Assembly: GCF_004319545.1 (NCBI RefSeq)
Contig: NZ_CP036313.1
Location: 1,375,501 to 1,439,500, forward strand
DNA length: 64,000 nucleotides
Source: Desulfobacter hydrogenophilus
GTDB lineage: Bacteria > Desulfobacterota > Desulfobacteria > Desulfobacterales > Desulfobacteraceae
Direction: 5' to 3'
Part shown: positions 27,508-36,232 of the stretch, in pieces
Layout: each line of letters begins with the position of its first letter
Numbering within the stretch: position 1 is the first letter of the stretch
Program-made: the position numbers and the translations under genes
The notes under the pieces: model-generated
Seen by the model: the letters and a program-made list of their open reading frames with translations, nothing else
What the model was told of the DNA's origin: nothing
Database searches by the model: none

Positions 27508-28578
27508 TTATGCCTGGATCAATGATTCCGACGTCTCATCCCTATGCACCCTGATCAGTCCGGGCATCACCGTATTACGACCGTTGAACTTTGCTTTATA
27601 AAGCATTGAATCAGCATCTTCAACCAATTTTACGATATCGGCATTGGTCCCCAACTGAGCCACGCCAAAGCTGCCAGTCACCCGTATGGTACGATTATTA
27701 AAGGGGATGCGCAATGCACAAATTTTTTGTCTAAGTCTGTCTGCAAGTTCAATGGCATGGGTTTGATCGGTTTCCGGCAGGATGGCGATAAATTCTTCAC
27801 CACCGTACCTGGCAAAAATATCCTCTGTGCGTATATTCCGGCGAACCAACCGGCTGACTTCCTTTAACACCTCATCGCCGCCTAAGTGGCCGTAAGTGTC
27901 GTTTACAGATTTAAAATGATCCAGGTCAAACATAAAAACAGACAACGGTTTTTTGTGCCGGCCGGCACTTGCGGCATGCCCTTTAAGCTGGGCCTCAAAA
28001 GCCCCGCGGTTATAGCAACCGGTTAAAGGATCAATGGCGGCGGCATCCTTGAGGTGCTGGATCTTAATCTGCCTTGAAAGGGCTGAGCTACAACCCTGGA
28101 GGACAATGCGGACCACATCATCATGAAACGCAGTGATGGGCCTGCTGGGCATCATATAAAGCCGTGAATAACAATTTTCTTCTTTATGGTCGTAATGCAC
28201 CAGGGAATCCAGACTGAATTTTTCCAGGCACTCCTCCTGGTCTTTATGAATATTAAGATAGGTCAGGTCCTTGCTGTCCTTAATCTGAAAATCTTTTATG
28301 ATAATATCTTCTATGGATGTTTTATACATTCTGGGATCCAGCCAGACATCCATCCCGGCATTCTTTTTGTTCACAAAGGCAAAAAGCCTGTACCCAAGAA
28401 TACCCTTCAGGCAGTCCGCCACTTCATTTATAATTTCTGAAGGGGATGTTTTTCCATTCAAAACAACAATATGGCGGGCCAACTTGTTCTGTGCATGGGT
28501 CTTATTCAGGGAATATCCGAATACCAGGCCGAAAACAACAGATAACCGATGGCTGAATCTATCAAGGGTTCTATTCAT
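27508..28578 (-). CDS. GGDEF-domain diguanylate cyclase
   Basis: Makes cyclic di-GMP from GTP. The C-terminal 165 residues are a complete GGDEF domain: DPLTGCYNRGAFE, FDLDHFKSVNDTYGHLGGD and the active-site loop RYGGEEF (a GGEEF variant, which is catalytically competent). An RxxD-type inhibitory site is not obvious. The first 190 residues have no clear membrane span and are an unrecognised sensor region. I placed the start at 28578, where AAGGAAGAG precedes the ATG. Confidence 0.85.
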   Translation of the reverse strand: MNRTLDRFSHRLSVVFGLVFGYSLNKTHAQNKLARHIVVLNGKTSPSEIINEVADCLKGILGYRLFAFVNKKNAGMDVWLDPRMYKTSIEDIIIKDFQIKDSKDLTYLNIHKDQEECLEKFSLDSLVHYDHKEENCYSRLYMMPSRPITAFHDDVVRIVLQGCSSALSRQIKIQHLKDAAAIDPLTGCYNRGAFEAQLKGHAASAGRHKKPLSVFMFDLDHFKSVNDTYGHLGGDEVLKEVSRLVRRNIRTEDIFARYGGEEFIAILPETDQTHAIELADRLRQKICALRIPFNNRTIRVTGSFGVAQLGTNADIVKLVEDADSMLYKAKFNGRNTVMPGLIRVHRDETSESLIQA

Positions 28579-28846
28579 GGCTCTTCCTTTCTTATAAAGA
28601 TTAAAGCTATAAAAAGCAACAAGTATGCCACCCCTATTCAATACAAAGTTATTAACTTATATTTCAATATGTTATACAAAAATACACTTCTCCCGAATCC
28701 AATCGACAGGAAAAATTTGCAGGGTTCTACGTCACTCTCCTGGCACCCCCCGCCAAAGGCCTGACATCGGACGCGGGCCTTGATCCTAAAAGAAGATTTC
28801 CTTGTCATCAGTTGCTTTTTCAAGTTATTTATTAGCTTACAATTTC

Positions 28847-28924
28847 AATAACGGCCATGGCCGACCTGGTCTTTCACCGAGGTCAGGCCACAACAAATAA
28901 TGAAATTAATTCAGCAACTTACTG
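28847..28924. repeat. Dispersed hairpin repeat, copy A (in gap 28579-28982)
   Basis: The 404-bp gap between the cyclase and the kinase gene has no other gene. It holds a segment related to 59983-60064: AATAAC, GCCATGG, GACCTGGTCT, ACAACAAA, ATGAAA and AGCAACTTA occur in the same order. GGCCGACCT pairs with AGGTCAGGCC to make a hairpin. The rest of the gap is AT-rich, with no motif I can support. Confidence 0.45.
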
Positions 28925-28982
28925 GAAATTTAAGATAGACCCTTAACTACATACAAATAAATGAATTAACAGGCCCGGATTA

Positions 28983-30737
28983 ATGCCGTCTTTTGAAAAA
29001 AATAACATCATTCTAAATTTCCCCAGATACAGAAAATTATCACGTAAAATCAACGGACTCTTGCAGATATGGGTTGCTCTGTTTATTTTTTTCGCTCTGT
29101 TGATCCTTTTATTGCCGGCCCCGACAGGCAAACCCTTTTGCCTGATTTTTTTCATGATCAACGGATCATTTATTATCCTGCTGCGTTCATGGATTAAAAG
29201 CATTGAATCATTTATGAAAGAAACCGAATTGATATTGTCTAATTCAAAGGATTTGATGTGGGCCATGGATTCCCGGCTGAACGTTACAGTCATTTGCGGA
29301 GATCCCGAACATATATCCGGTAATAAAGCCATGGCACTTATAGATAAACCGTTGGCGTCCATTTTACCCGAAGATGCAAGGGGTCAATTTAATATCTGTA
29401 TTCGTGAAAACCGGCCCTTTTCCATGGAGTGCCTTATTTCAAACGGTGAAAATTCGACACTGCCTGTACAAATCCTGGCCGAGCCGATCCATGGATCCGT
29501 GCAGGATACGTTTCACGGCATCATACGGGATATCTCAGATCAAAAAAAACTGCAGAGCCTTGAAAAAGAACTTAACCGTTCAAAAAAATTAAAGAACCTA
29601 GGACGCCTTGCCGGCAGTGTTGCCCATGATTTGAACAACATCCTGACAGGCATTGCCACCTATCCTGAAATTCTTCTTCTCGATGAAAATCTGGAACCTA
29701 AAATCCGAAAAAGTCTTACCATTATCAAAGAATCCGGCCGGAACGCCTCTGCCGTGGTCAGTGACCTATTAACCATTTCCAGGAGTATCAGGGAAAATTG
29801 CCAGGTCCTGAATATCAATACGATTATTGAACGGTTCATGGCCGGGCCCGAATTTAAAAAAATAAAAGCCGCATACGGGAAAATTGAAATTGAGATGCAC
29901 CTAGAGCCGGAACTTTTAACCATATCCGGCTCCTATATGCATATTGAAAAAAGCATTATGCATCTTCTGATCAATGCATTTGAAGAGACTGCGGCAACGG
30001 TAGACTGCGGCAACGGCACAATTATGCTTTCAACAGCCAACTATTATTATGTGGACAGAAAAAAAAACGAAAACACGGAAAAAGATCTGTCCCCTGGCGA
30101 ATATGTGATGCTTGAAGTGCTGGACGCTGGCAAAGGCATCCCTGAAGAGAACCTGAATAGAATATTTGATCCCTTTTTCACCAAAAATGAGATGGCCAGA
30201 TCCGGCACCGGTCTTGGTCTAACCGTAGTAAAAAATACGGTTCTCAACCACCGGGGAAAAATTTTTGTTACCTCTGATGAAAACGGTACAAAATTTACAC
30301 TGTTGTTTCCGGTCCTTCGCTCGGAGCTGCCCATGGCAAATCAAGCCACCGCCCTCGATGAGATCAAAGGAAACGGGGAAACCCTTCTGGTTGTGGATAA
30401 CCTGGCAAGCCAGCGCAAAATTGCAGAAACCATCCTTAAAAATTTAGGATACAAAGTTTTTAGCGTTGCCGACGGGATTCATGCCCTTGATTTCATCCTG
30501 CAGACCCCAGTGGACCTACTGATTTTAGACATGGTCATGGCCTCGTCCATTTCCGGGCTTGAGACATACAAACGGCTTAAAAAACTCCGACCTGACCAAA
30601 AAGCCATTCTTGCAAGTGGACATTCGGAATCAGAAGATGTATTAAAAGCCCAGTCTATAGGTGCAGGTACCTTTGTTAAAAAACCCTATACCATATTGGA
30701 TATGGGCATTGCCGTAAAAGAGGAACTTGACGGATAA
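28983..30737 (+). CDS. Hybrid sensor histidine kinase/response regulator
   Basis: A 584-residue membrane kinase. Two hydrophobic spans lie near residues 29-63. A PAS-like region covers about 83-185. The phospho-acceptor box GRLAGSVAHDLNNILTG gives His215. ATP-binding boxes include DAGKGIPEENLNRIFDPFF and GTGLGLTVVKN. A C-terminal receiver domain carries the phospho-acceptor Asp516 in LLILDMVMA and the lysine of KKPYT. Signal and output are unknown. It ends one base into the panC start (TAATG), so the pair is coupled, which is unusual for a sensor. Confidence 0.85.
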   Translation: MPSFEKNNIILNFPRYRKLSRKINGLLQIWVALFIFFALLILLLPAPTGKPFCLIFFMINGSFIILLRSWIKSIESFMKETELILSNSKDLMWAMDSRLNVTVICGDPEHISGNKAMALIDKPLASILPEDARGQFNICIRENRPFSMECLISNGENSTLPVQILAEPIHGSVQDTFHGIIRDISDQKKLQSLEKELNRSKKLKNLGRLAGSVAHDLNNILTGIATYPEILLLDENLEPKIRKSLTIIKESGRNASAVVSDLLTISRSIRENCQVLNINTIIERFMAGPEFKKIKAAYGKIEIEMHLEPELLTISGSYMHIEKSIMHLLINAFEETAATVDCGNGTIMLSTANYYYVDRKKNENTEKDLSPGEYVMLEVLDAGKGIPEENLNRIFDPFFTKNEMARSGTGLGLTVVKNTVLNHRGKIFVTSDENGTKFTLLFPVLRSELPMANQATALDEIKGNGETLLVVDNLASQRKIAETILKNLGYKVFSVADGIHALDFILQTPVDLLILDMVMASSISGLETYKRLKKLRPDQKAILASGHSESEDVLKAQSIGAGTFVKKPYTILDMGIAVKEELDG

Positions 30738-31585
30738 TGGATATTTTAAAAACAAAAGCGGATATGCAGGCCTGGTCTGCTGCGAAAAAAAAACAGGGAA
30801 AGACAATCAGTTTTGTACCCACCATGGGATACCTTCATAAAGGGCATGTTTCCCTGCTTGAAATAGGCAAACCCTTGAGTGATGAACTGGTTCTAAGCAT
30901 TTTTGTTAATCCCACCCAGTTTGGCCCCAATGAAGACCTGAACGCGTATCCCAGCAACATCCAAAATGACCTTGACCTGGCTCAACAGGCCGGTGTGACA
31001 GGGGTTTTCCTTCCGGATAAAAACGAAATGTACGGGCCTGACTACCAGACCCATGTCTCTTTGGATCATCTTCCCCAATACCTGTGCGGTCGCTCACGCC
31101 CTGTCCATTTCGGTGGGGTGGCCACGGTGGTGACCAAGTTATTCAACATTGTCATGCCTGATGTGGCGGTTTTCGGAAAAAAAGATTTCCAGCAACTTGC
31201 CATCATCCGACAGATGGTGAAGGACCTGGATTTCAATATCCGAATCATCGGCGGGGAGATCATCAGGGAGGAAGACGGGTTGGCCATGAGTTCCAGAAAC
31301 GCCTATCTTACGTCGGAACAGCGTGCGTCTGCCGTCTGTCTTTCCCAGGCCATCCGCCTTTTAAAACAAAAGGTTGCCCAAGGCGTCCGGTCTGTTCCGG
31401 ATCTTGTCAGGGAAGCGCAAGCCTTTATTCTCTCATTTGACCACACCCGGGTTGATTACATTGAATTGTGCCATCCCCAAACCCTTGAACCTGTGGAAAC
31501 CGTCCAGGCAGAAACGCTTGTTGCCATGGCCGTGCAGGTGGGAAAATCAAGGCTGATTGACAATGCCCTTATCGAGCCGGCCTGA
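30737..31585 (+). CDS. panC: Pantothenate synthetase
   Basis: Joins pantoate and beta-alanine using ATP, the last step to vitamin B5. It has 282 residues. The nucleotidyl-transferase HxGH-like site appears as MGYLHKGHVSLL near residue 30. VNPTQFGPNEDLNAYP, GKKDFQQLAIIRQM and the KMSKS-like MSSRNAYLTSEQR follow in order. panB and panD are not adjacent. Its 3' end overlaps the convergent gene by 39 bases. Confidence 0.95.
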   Translation: MDILKTKADMQAWSAAKKKQGKTISFVPTMGYLHKGHVSLLEIGKPLSDELVLSIFVNPTQFGPNEDLNAYPSNIQNDLDLAQQAGVTGVFLPDKNEMYGPDYQTHVSLDHLPQYLCGRSRPVHFGGVATVVTKLFNIVMPDVAVFGKKDFQQLAIIRQMVKDLDFNIRIIGGEIIREEDGLAMSSRNAYLTSEQRASAVCLSQAIRLLKQKVAQGVRSVPDLVREAQAFILSFDHTRVDYIELCHPQTLEPVETVQAETLVAMAVQVGKSRLIDNALIEPA

Positions 31586-32455
31586 CCTTTTTATCACCGC
31601 CGGGTTCACCACGACAATGACCCGACACTTCTTTAAAAAGGTGTGACGTTCGGTTGCTCTGTCCAGAGTTTTGGCGTCGGCGATGCTCATCACAATGGCA
31701 CCGGTTTTGTCCCCGGTTTTTCTTAACGCCTTGACCACCAGGGGATTTGAACCGGCCCTGTCAGACGAAAGGGCCTGGTCCATGTCGTATACATAGGCGC
31801 AGACACCGTTCTGGACGGCAAATTCCCTACTTATAAAAACAGAGGAATAGATCTCCCTTCCCTGTTCACTGACAATAGTGGGATAAAGTACGGGTTCAAC
31901 GTTTACCCTTCTTGCATCCACAATCAACCCGGTATATGCCCGGGCGCCGATAGCCGCTGAAGGTGCGTTTTCAATCGGTTCCGCCGAATCCTGCTTCAGT
32001 TCGTTGATCTTGGGGATCTGCCGGATGTGATCCGGGAGCACCAGCTGAAGAAACCCGCCATAAAATGTAGCCGTCACCCAAACGTCTACATCCAGGGCAG
32101 ATGTATACAGTTGCCGGCGAACCCGGGCATCTTGAGCAACCGTCTCAATCCCGGCAAGAATGGTATCATGGGTTGATGCGTATTCTCCAACCGTGAGATC
32201 CCCTGAAATTTTCATCTGTTTGAGAATGGCAATCAGATTCCGGGTGGCAAAGGCCCTGGCAGACCCAGGCATGGCCACAGCCTTGCCTTCGGCATTGATC
32301 TCAGAGCCGGCATGGCCTGTGGCCGTAACAGAACCGGTTGTCCAGTCTATGTATCCGTTTTCAAGGGATTGACGGCAATGGGGCAAGGCGTTTTGCGTAA
32401 ACAGGATCATGCCCAAAACAACGATCCCCAACATCAGCATTTTATGAATTTTCAT
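31547..32455 (-). CDS. Exported LPP20/FlgT-like protein
   Basis: A 302-residue protein with a signal peptide (LMLGIVVLGMILFTQNA) and no lipobox cysteine in the standard place. The segment GKAVAMPGSARAFATRNLIAILKQMKISG (about residues 57-85) resembles LPP20/FlgT-type domains, where alanine-rich AxxxARRxA motifs are typical. The later part (SVFISREFAVQNG, VVVNPAVIKRSG) is beta-rich. No specific function can be assigned; FlgT-like proteins assemble at the flagellar outer ring, but no flagellar genes are nearby. It overlaps mobB by 4 bases. Confidence 0.6.
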   Translation of the reverse strand: MKIHKMLMLGIVVLGMILFTQNALPHCRQSLENGYIDWTTGSVTATGHAGSEINAEGKAVAMPGSARAFATRNLIAILKQMKISGDLTVGEYASTHDTILAGIETVAQDARVRRQLYTSALDVDVWVTATFYGGFLQLVLPDHIRQIPKINELKQDSAEPIENAPSAAIGARAYTGLIVDARRVNVEPVLYPTIVSEQGREIYSSVFISREFAVQNGVCAYVYDMDQALSSDRAGSNPLVVKALRKTGDKTGAIVMSIADAKTLDRATERHTFLKKCRVIVVVNPAVIKRSGRLDKGIVNQP

Positions 32456-32991
32456 CCGTTACACTCCCGGCCTGATATAGAACCAAGAAAATGCTGCTCA
32501 ACCAAATCAGCAAGGGATCCGACATCCTCTAACCCGAAACACGGTTTTTCTCCGGGCCGGATATCCGTATCCGTCACAAACGCAACAAGATTGGGGTCTT
32601 CAAGGTACAGGGGTGCTTCATGGGGACTCTCTTTCCTGAAAACTTCAATTTTAGGAAGACAGAATGTCTTGAACCCTTCAACAAGAATAAGGTCCATATC
32701 ACCCAGATAGTGAAAAAATTTCTCTTCAGGCGGACGTATATCTTCTTTTACCAGGGCTACCTTTGTATCCGTTACAATAAGAGAGGCAACAGCGCCGGCA
32801 TTTTTATGCCGCCAACTGTCCTTTCCCTGTTTATCAAAATCAAATGTGTCGTGGGCATGTTTCACCGACCCCACACGAAAGCCCCGTGCGCTCAACTCTC
32901 TGATCATATTTTCCATCAAAGTGGTTTTCCCGGAATTGGATTTGCCGACAATTAAAACGACCCGGGGGATTTTTTTGCTGTCCATATACAC
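32452..32991 (-). CDS. mobB: Molybdopterin-guanine dinucleotide biosynthesis adaptor MobB
   Basis: A 179-residue GTP-binding protein. The P-loop is GKSNSGKTTLMENM near residue 15. VGSVKHAHDTFDFDKQGKDSWRH near residue 40 and ILVEGFKTF near residue 105 are MobB hallmarks. It assists MobA in making molybdopterin guanine dinucleotide for Mo/W enzymes such as formate dehydrogenases, which are common in sulfate reducers. It leads a two-gene unit with the exported protein at 31547, linked by an ATGA overlap. Confidence 0.93.
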   Translation of the reverse strand: MYMDSKKIPRVVLIVGKSNSGKTTLMENMIRELSARGFRVGSVKHAHDTFDFDKQGKDSWRHKNAGAVASLIVTDTKVALVKEDIRPPEEKFFHYLGDMDLILVEGFKTFCLPKIEVFRKESPHEAPLYLEDPNLVAFVTDTDIRPGEKPCFGLEDVGSLADLVEQHFLGSISGRECNG

Positions 32992-33081
32992 AGCCTTGAT
33001 TTTTTTTATTCTTGTACCATGGATTAAATGTCGCTAAGGTATAAAATGTACCCTTAAGAAAGTCAAGAAAAGGAGGATATT

Positions 33082-33282
33082 ATGGATTTATCTTATATTT
33101 GCGTTAATCATAATTGTTCGTTCCCAGGGGCAAAGTCCTTTGAAATAACATTTAAATCAGAATACATCATGGATGAAAATAATGTTGCCAGCCTGTTCTG
33201 CCCGTTTTGCGGAAGTGAACTCATGCAGGTGAAGGTTCCAGATGTATTCCCGGAGAATTTATCAAAGGACAACACAATATAG
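33082..33282 (+). CDS. Small zinc-ribbon-like protein
   Basis: A 66-residue protein with two cysteine pairs: CVNHNC near residue 7 and CPFCGSEL near residue 46. The spacing fits a four-cysteine zinc ribbon. AAGGAGG precedes the ATG at a good distance. The family is not recognised; similar tiny proteins in sulfate reducers are of unknown function. Confidence 0.7.
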   Translation: MDLSYICVNHNCSFPGAKSFEITFKSEYIMDENNVASLFCPFCGSELMQVKVPDVFPENLSKDNTI

Positions 33283-33423
33283 CTGAGCTGAATCAAACGT
33301 AATTTGTTTCGGGTCGGCTTATAAAAATCCATGAACTTTCGGTTGGCAGCATTGGATTCATGCTGTTTGAGAATATGTCACTGGCCAATGCCATATATTT
33401 TTTAATTATATTTTATACACGAC

Positions 33424-36123
33424 TTAAAAAATACGAATGAGCCTCACCCCGTCCAGCCGAAGTCTCGCATTCAGAATCAGAGATCTAAAATGTACCTGCG
33501 CTTTGATCACGGCCTCAACTTCTTTACTCGAAATACCGGGGTTAATTTTTGAAAGGGTTGCCAGGCGATCCTTTTCCCGGGTCAGCACGTTCTCCATTTT
33601 AGCTGCGCCGTCAAGCCGATGCGTCTGTGCAGTTTTTCGGGCCAGGTGCTGACTTTTATCCAGCATGTCCGGTAGGATCTCTTGAACCACTTGGGGCAAG
33701 TCCAGAAACCAGCCTGGATCATCTGACATGAGAGAAGATTCCCAGTTGGCAGGCAGATCCCCAAAGCGTAGCGGTTTTCCGGTATGATCAACCACAATAC
33801 GAATCGGCAACGCGGGAAGAAACCTGTCGGCCAAAAATGTGTCCCCATCAGGAAGGTCCAGAAGGAAAAGCGTTTCAAGCAGCAGACCCTGCCGGCCTGT
33901 ACCCGAAAGCCTGGCCACGGAAGCCTGCCCCTCTCCCTGGGTAATAAAATACTCCATCACCTGGCGGACAAAGGGGTGATCCCAGGTTAAAAAATCAAGA
34001 TCGTCACGGGCAATGGCTGTGGCCCTGTCAAAGGTGACATATTTGCCACCCCCGCTCAGTGTGGGAAAATTTTCATCGGTCATGCGATCCGGTATAAAAG
34101 AAACCACCGAATTGCCCGCAACCTCAGTGATATGATCGGTTTCAATGCCGTAACCATCCAGCAAATCCGCCATTAAATTGTGAAGGTCTTTGGCTTTTTC
34201 CGTTTGTTGAATCATCTGAATTAATGCATGGGCAGATTCCGGTTTAAAGGAATTTAACTCAAGAAGGATATGACGGCCCTGGTTCAAATCCTTAGTGATC
34301 TGCTTTACAAAGGCCGCAGTGTCACGGATCAAACCTGTCATCTTCTGTCGAATTTGAGAATCGGCCGCATCAAACGGCCTATGATCTGCCTGTTCCATCA
34401 ATTGAATCACACGGGATTTAAATTGAGTGTATACGGCATGCAGACCGTTGACGTTCTCTTTAAAGAGACCGATTCCCTGATCATACCACAGCGCTAAGAT
34501 CTCATGGGAGGTGTTGCGGATATACGGCACATGGATAATAATTTTTTCTTTTTGCCCAATGCGGTCCACCCGGCCAATGCGCTGCTCTAAAAGTTCGGGA
34601 TTTACGGGAAGATCATAAAGAAAAAGATGATGGACAAACTGAAAATTTCTTCCTTCGCTGCCGATTTCAGAACAGACCATCAGCCTGGCCCCTTCAGGAT
34701 CGGCAAACCAGGCGGCCTGGCGGTCCCTGGCAAGCAAGTCCATGCTTTCGTCAAACCGGGCTGCATCCACACTGACATGCGCTTCAAGTCCCTGAATTAA
34801 CGCCTTTGCCGTCTGCCTTGAACGGCAAATCACCAGAATTTTCTCAGGCTTTAAAGAACGGCATAGTTGAGCAAGACAAGCGACTTTGGGATCACCGCTT
34901 AGATCCTCTTCCGAGGAACACCTCCCTTCAAGGGGAATCAAACTCACCTGTCTTTCAGGAAAGCCTTTTATGGAACGGCGTCTGTTTCTGAAAATTACCC
35001 TGCCGGGTCCAAAGGCATCCAGCAGCGACTGGGGTGACTCATCCCGGTCTAATTTTTCCCTAACTTTTTGTGCCACAGCTTTGTGCCTTTCTAACTCTTT
35101 TACAAAAGCTAAAAAGTCATGATAACGGCAGGGATCTAAAAGTTTTAACTGGGCAAAATGGGCTTCAATTCCCATCTGCTCCGGCGTTGCCGTCAGAAGC
35201 ATCAGCCCCTGGGTTTCAACGTCCAAAGCCGCCAAAAATTGATACATGGATGAATCCTCTGCCATATGATGGGCTTCGTCCATGACCACCATATCCCAAC
35301 CCGCGCTGATCAATGCTGTTTTCACATGCTCCGAGTCACGGATAAACGATTCGGAGCAAATCCCCTGCTGATCCAAAAGAAAAGGATTCATGTCCGGCTC
35401 AGCCGCGGCAGCCCCTTTTAAATAGGCGTCATCAAAAATTCGAAAGATTAAACTGAATTTTCGATACAATTCAATAAACCACTGATGTACCAAGACATCG
35501 GGAACAATAATCAGCACCCTTGAAATTTGAGAGGTGACCAGAAGACGATGAAGAATCAGACCGGCCTCAATCGTTTTACCAAGGCCTGTTTCATCGGAGA
35601 GCAAAACCCGCGGGAAATATCGGCCGGACACTTCCCCGGCAATATAAAACTGATGGGGAATCAAATCCACCTGACCGCCTAAAAATCCCCTGGCCGGTGA
35701 GTTCTGATACGCCCCCTGGGCCGATCTGATACGATATCTTAGATCAAATTTGGCCGATGTTCCGGAAAGTCCGGAAAGGAGCTTGGAAAACGGCATGTCT
35801 ACGGCTAAAACCGATGATAATTCATATTCGAAAAGCTGTTTGTCCCCTTGAAAATAGGTCAGAATACCGGCGTTTTCCGCCACGGTTTCCACGGTCATCT
35901 GTGTCCCGTCTTCTCGGCTGATCCGGTCTCCGGGCTGGAAGCGCATTCGTTTGATGGGTGCGGCCGCCCGGCTGTATGTTCTGAAGCAGTCCGAACCCGG
36001 GAAATGCAACGTAACGGTCCTTGCGTCAAAAGAAAAAAGAACACCCAACCCTAACTCAGGTTCGGTTTCGGAAACCCATCGTTGCCCCTTACAAAAAGTA
36101 TTTGTCATAGACGCTTCGCTCAT
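33424..36123 (-). CDS. rapA: SNF2-family helicase, RapA (RNA-polymerase-associated)
   Basis: An 899-residue Swi2/Snf2 ATPase, slightly shorter than the 968-residue E. coli protein. The N-terminal Tudor-like domains open with QRWVSETEPELGLGV. Walker A is DETGLGKTIEAGLIL (near 182), Walker B/DEAH is VMDEAHHMAED (near 280), and motif VI is QRIGRVDRIGQ (near 520). RapA recycles stalled RNA polymerase. It is a single gene on the minus strand, with its 5' end facing the stop of a hybrid kinase 110 bp away. Confidence 0.9.
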   Translation of the reverse strand: MSEASMTNTFCKGQRWVSETEPELGLGVLFSFDARTVTLHFPGSDCFRTYSRAAAPIKRMRFQPGDRISREDGTQMTVETVAENAGILTYFQGDKQLFEYELSSVLAVDMPFSKLLSGLSGTSAKFDLRYRIRSAQGAYQNSPARGFLGGQVDLIPHQFYIAGEVSGRYFPRVLLSDETGLGKTIEAGLILHRLLVTSQISRVLIIVPDVLVHQWFIELYRKFSLIFRIFDDAYLKGAAAAEPDMNPFLLDQQGICSESFIRDSEHVKTALISAGWDMVVMDEAHHMAEDSSMYQFLAALDVETQGLMLLTATPEQMGIEAHFAQLKLLDPCRYHDFLAFVKELERHKAVAQKVREKLDRDESPQSLLDAFGPGRVIFRNRRRSIKGFPERQVSLIPLEGRCSSEEDLSGDPKVACLAQLCRSLKPEKILVICRSRQTAKALIQGLEAHVSVDAARFDESMDLLARDRQAAWFADPEGARLMVCSEIGSEGRNFQFVHHLFLYDLPVNPELLEQRIGRVDRIGQKEKIIIHVPYIRNTSHEILALWYDQGIGLFKENVNGLHAVYTQFKSRVIQLMEQADHRPFDAADSQIRQKMTGLIRDTAAFVKQITKDLNQGRHILLELNSFKPESAHALIQMIQQTEKAKDLHNLMADLLDGYGIETDHITEVAGNSVVSFIPDRMTDENFPTLSGGGKYVTFDRATAIARDDLDFLTWDHPFVRQVMEYFITQGEGQASVARLSGTGRQGLLLETLFLLDLPDGDTFLADRFLPALPIRIVVDHTGKPLRFGDLPANWESSLMSDDPGWFLDLPQVVQEILPDMLDKSQHLARKTAQTHRLDGAAKMENVLTREKDRLATLSKINPGISSKEVEAVIKAQVHFRSLILNARLRLDGVRLIRIF

Positions 36124-36232
36124 GCCGCATTCAACTCACCAATGATAATTGCGTAAAAAATAGGGGTCTTATGCCATCCCCGCATGGGGAAGTCAAGCAC
36201 TGTCCAGGACGTTGATCAGGATATGCCATAAT

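Noticed and set aside
34270..34300. tRNA-like GGTTCAAATCC
   Set aside because: A T-loop-like string within rapA coding sequence, with no cloverleaf around it. No tRNA was found in the window.
36177..36190. CCCCGCATGGGG hairpin as terminator of the hybrid kinase gene
   Set aside because: The stem is only four pairs and the T-run on the minus strand is about 20 bases away.
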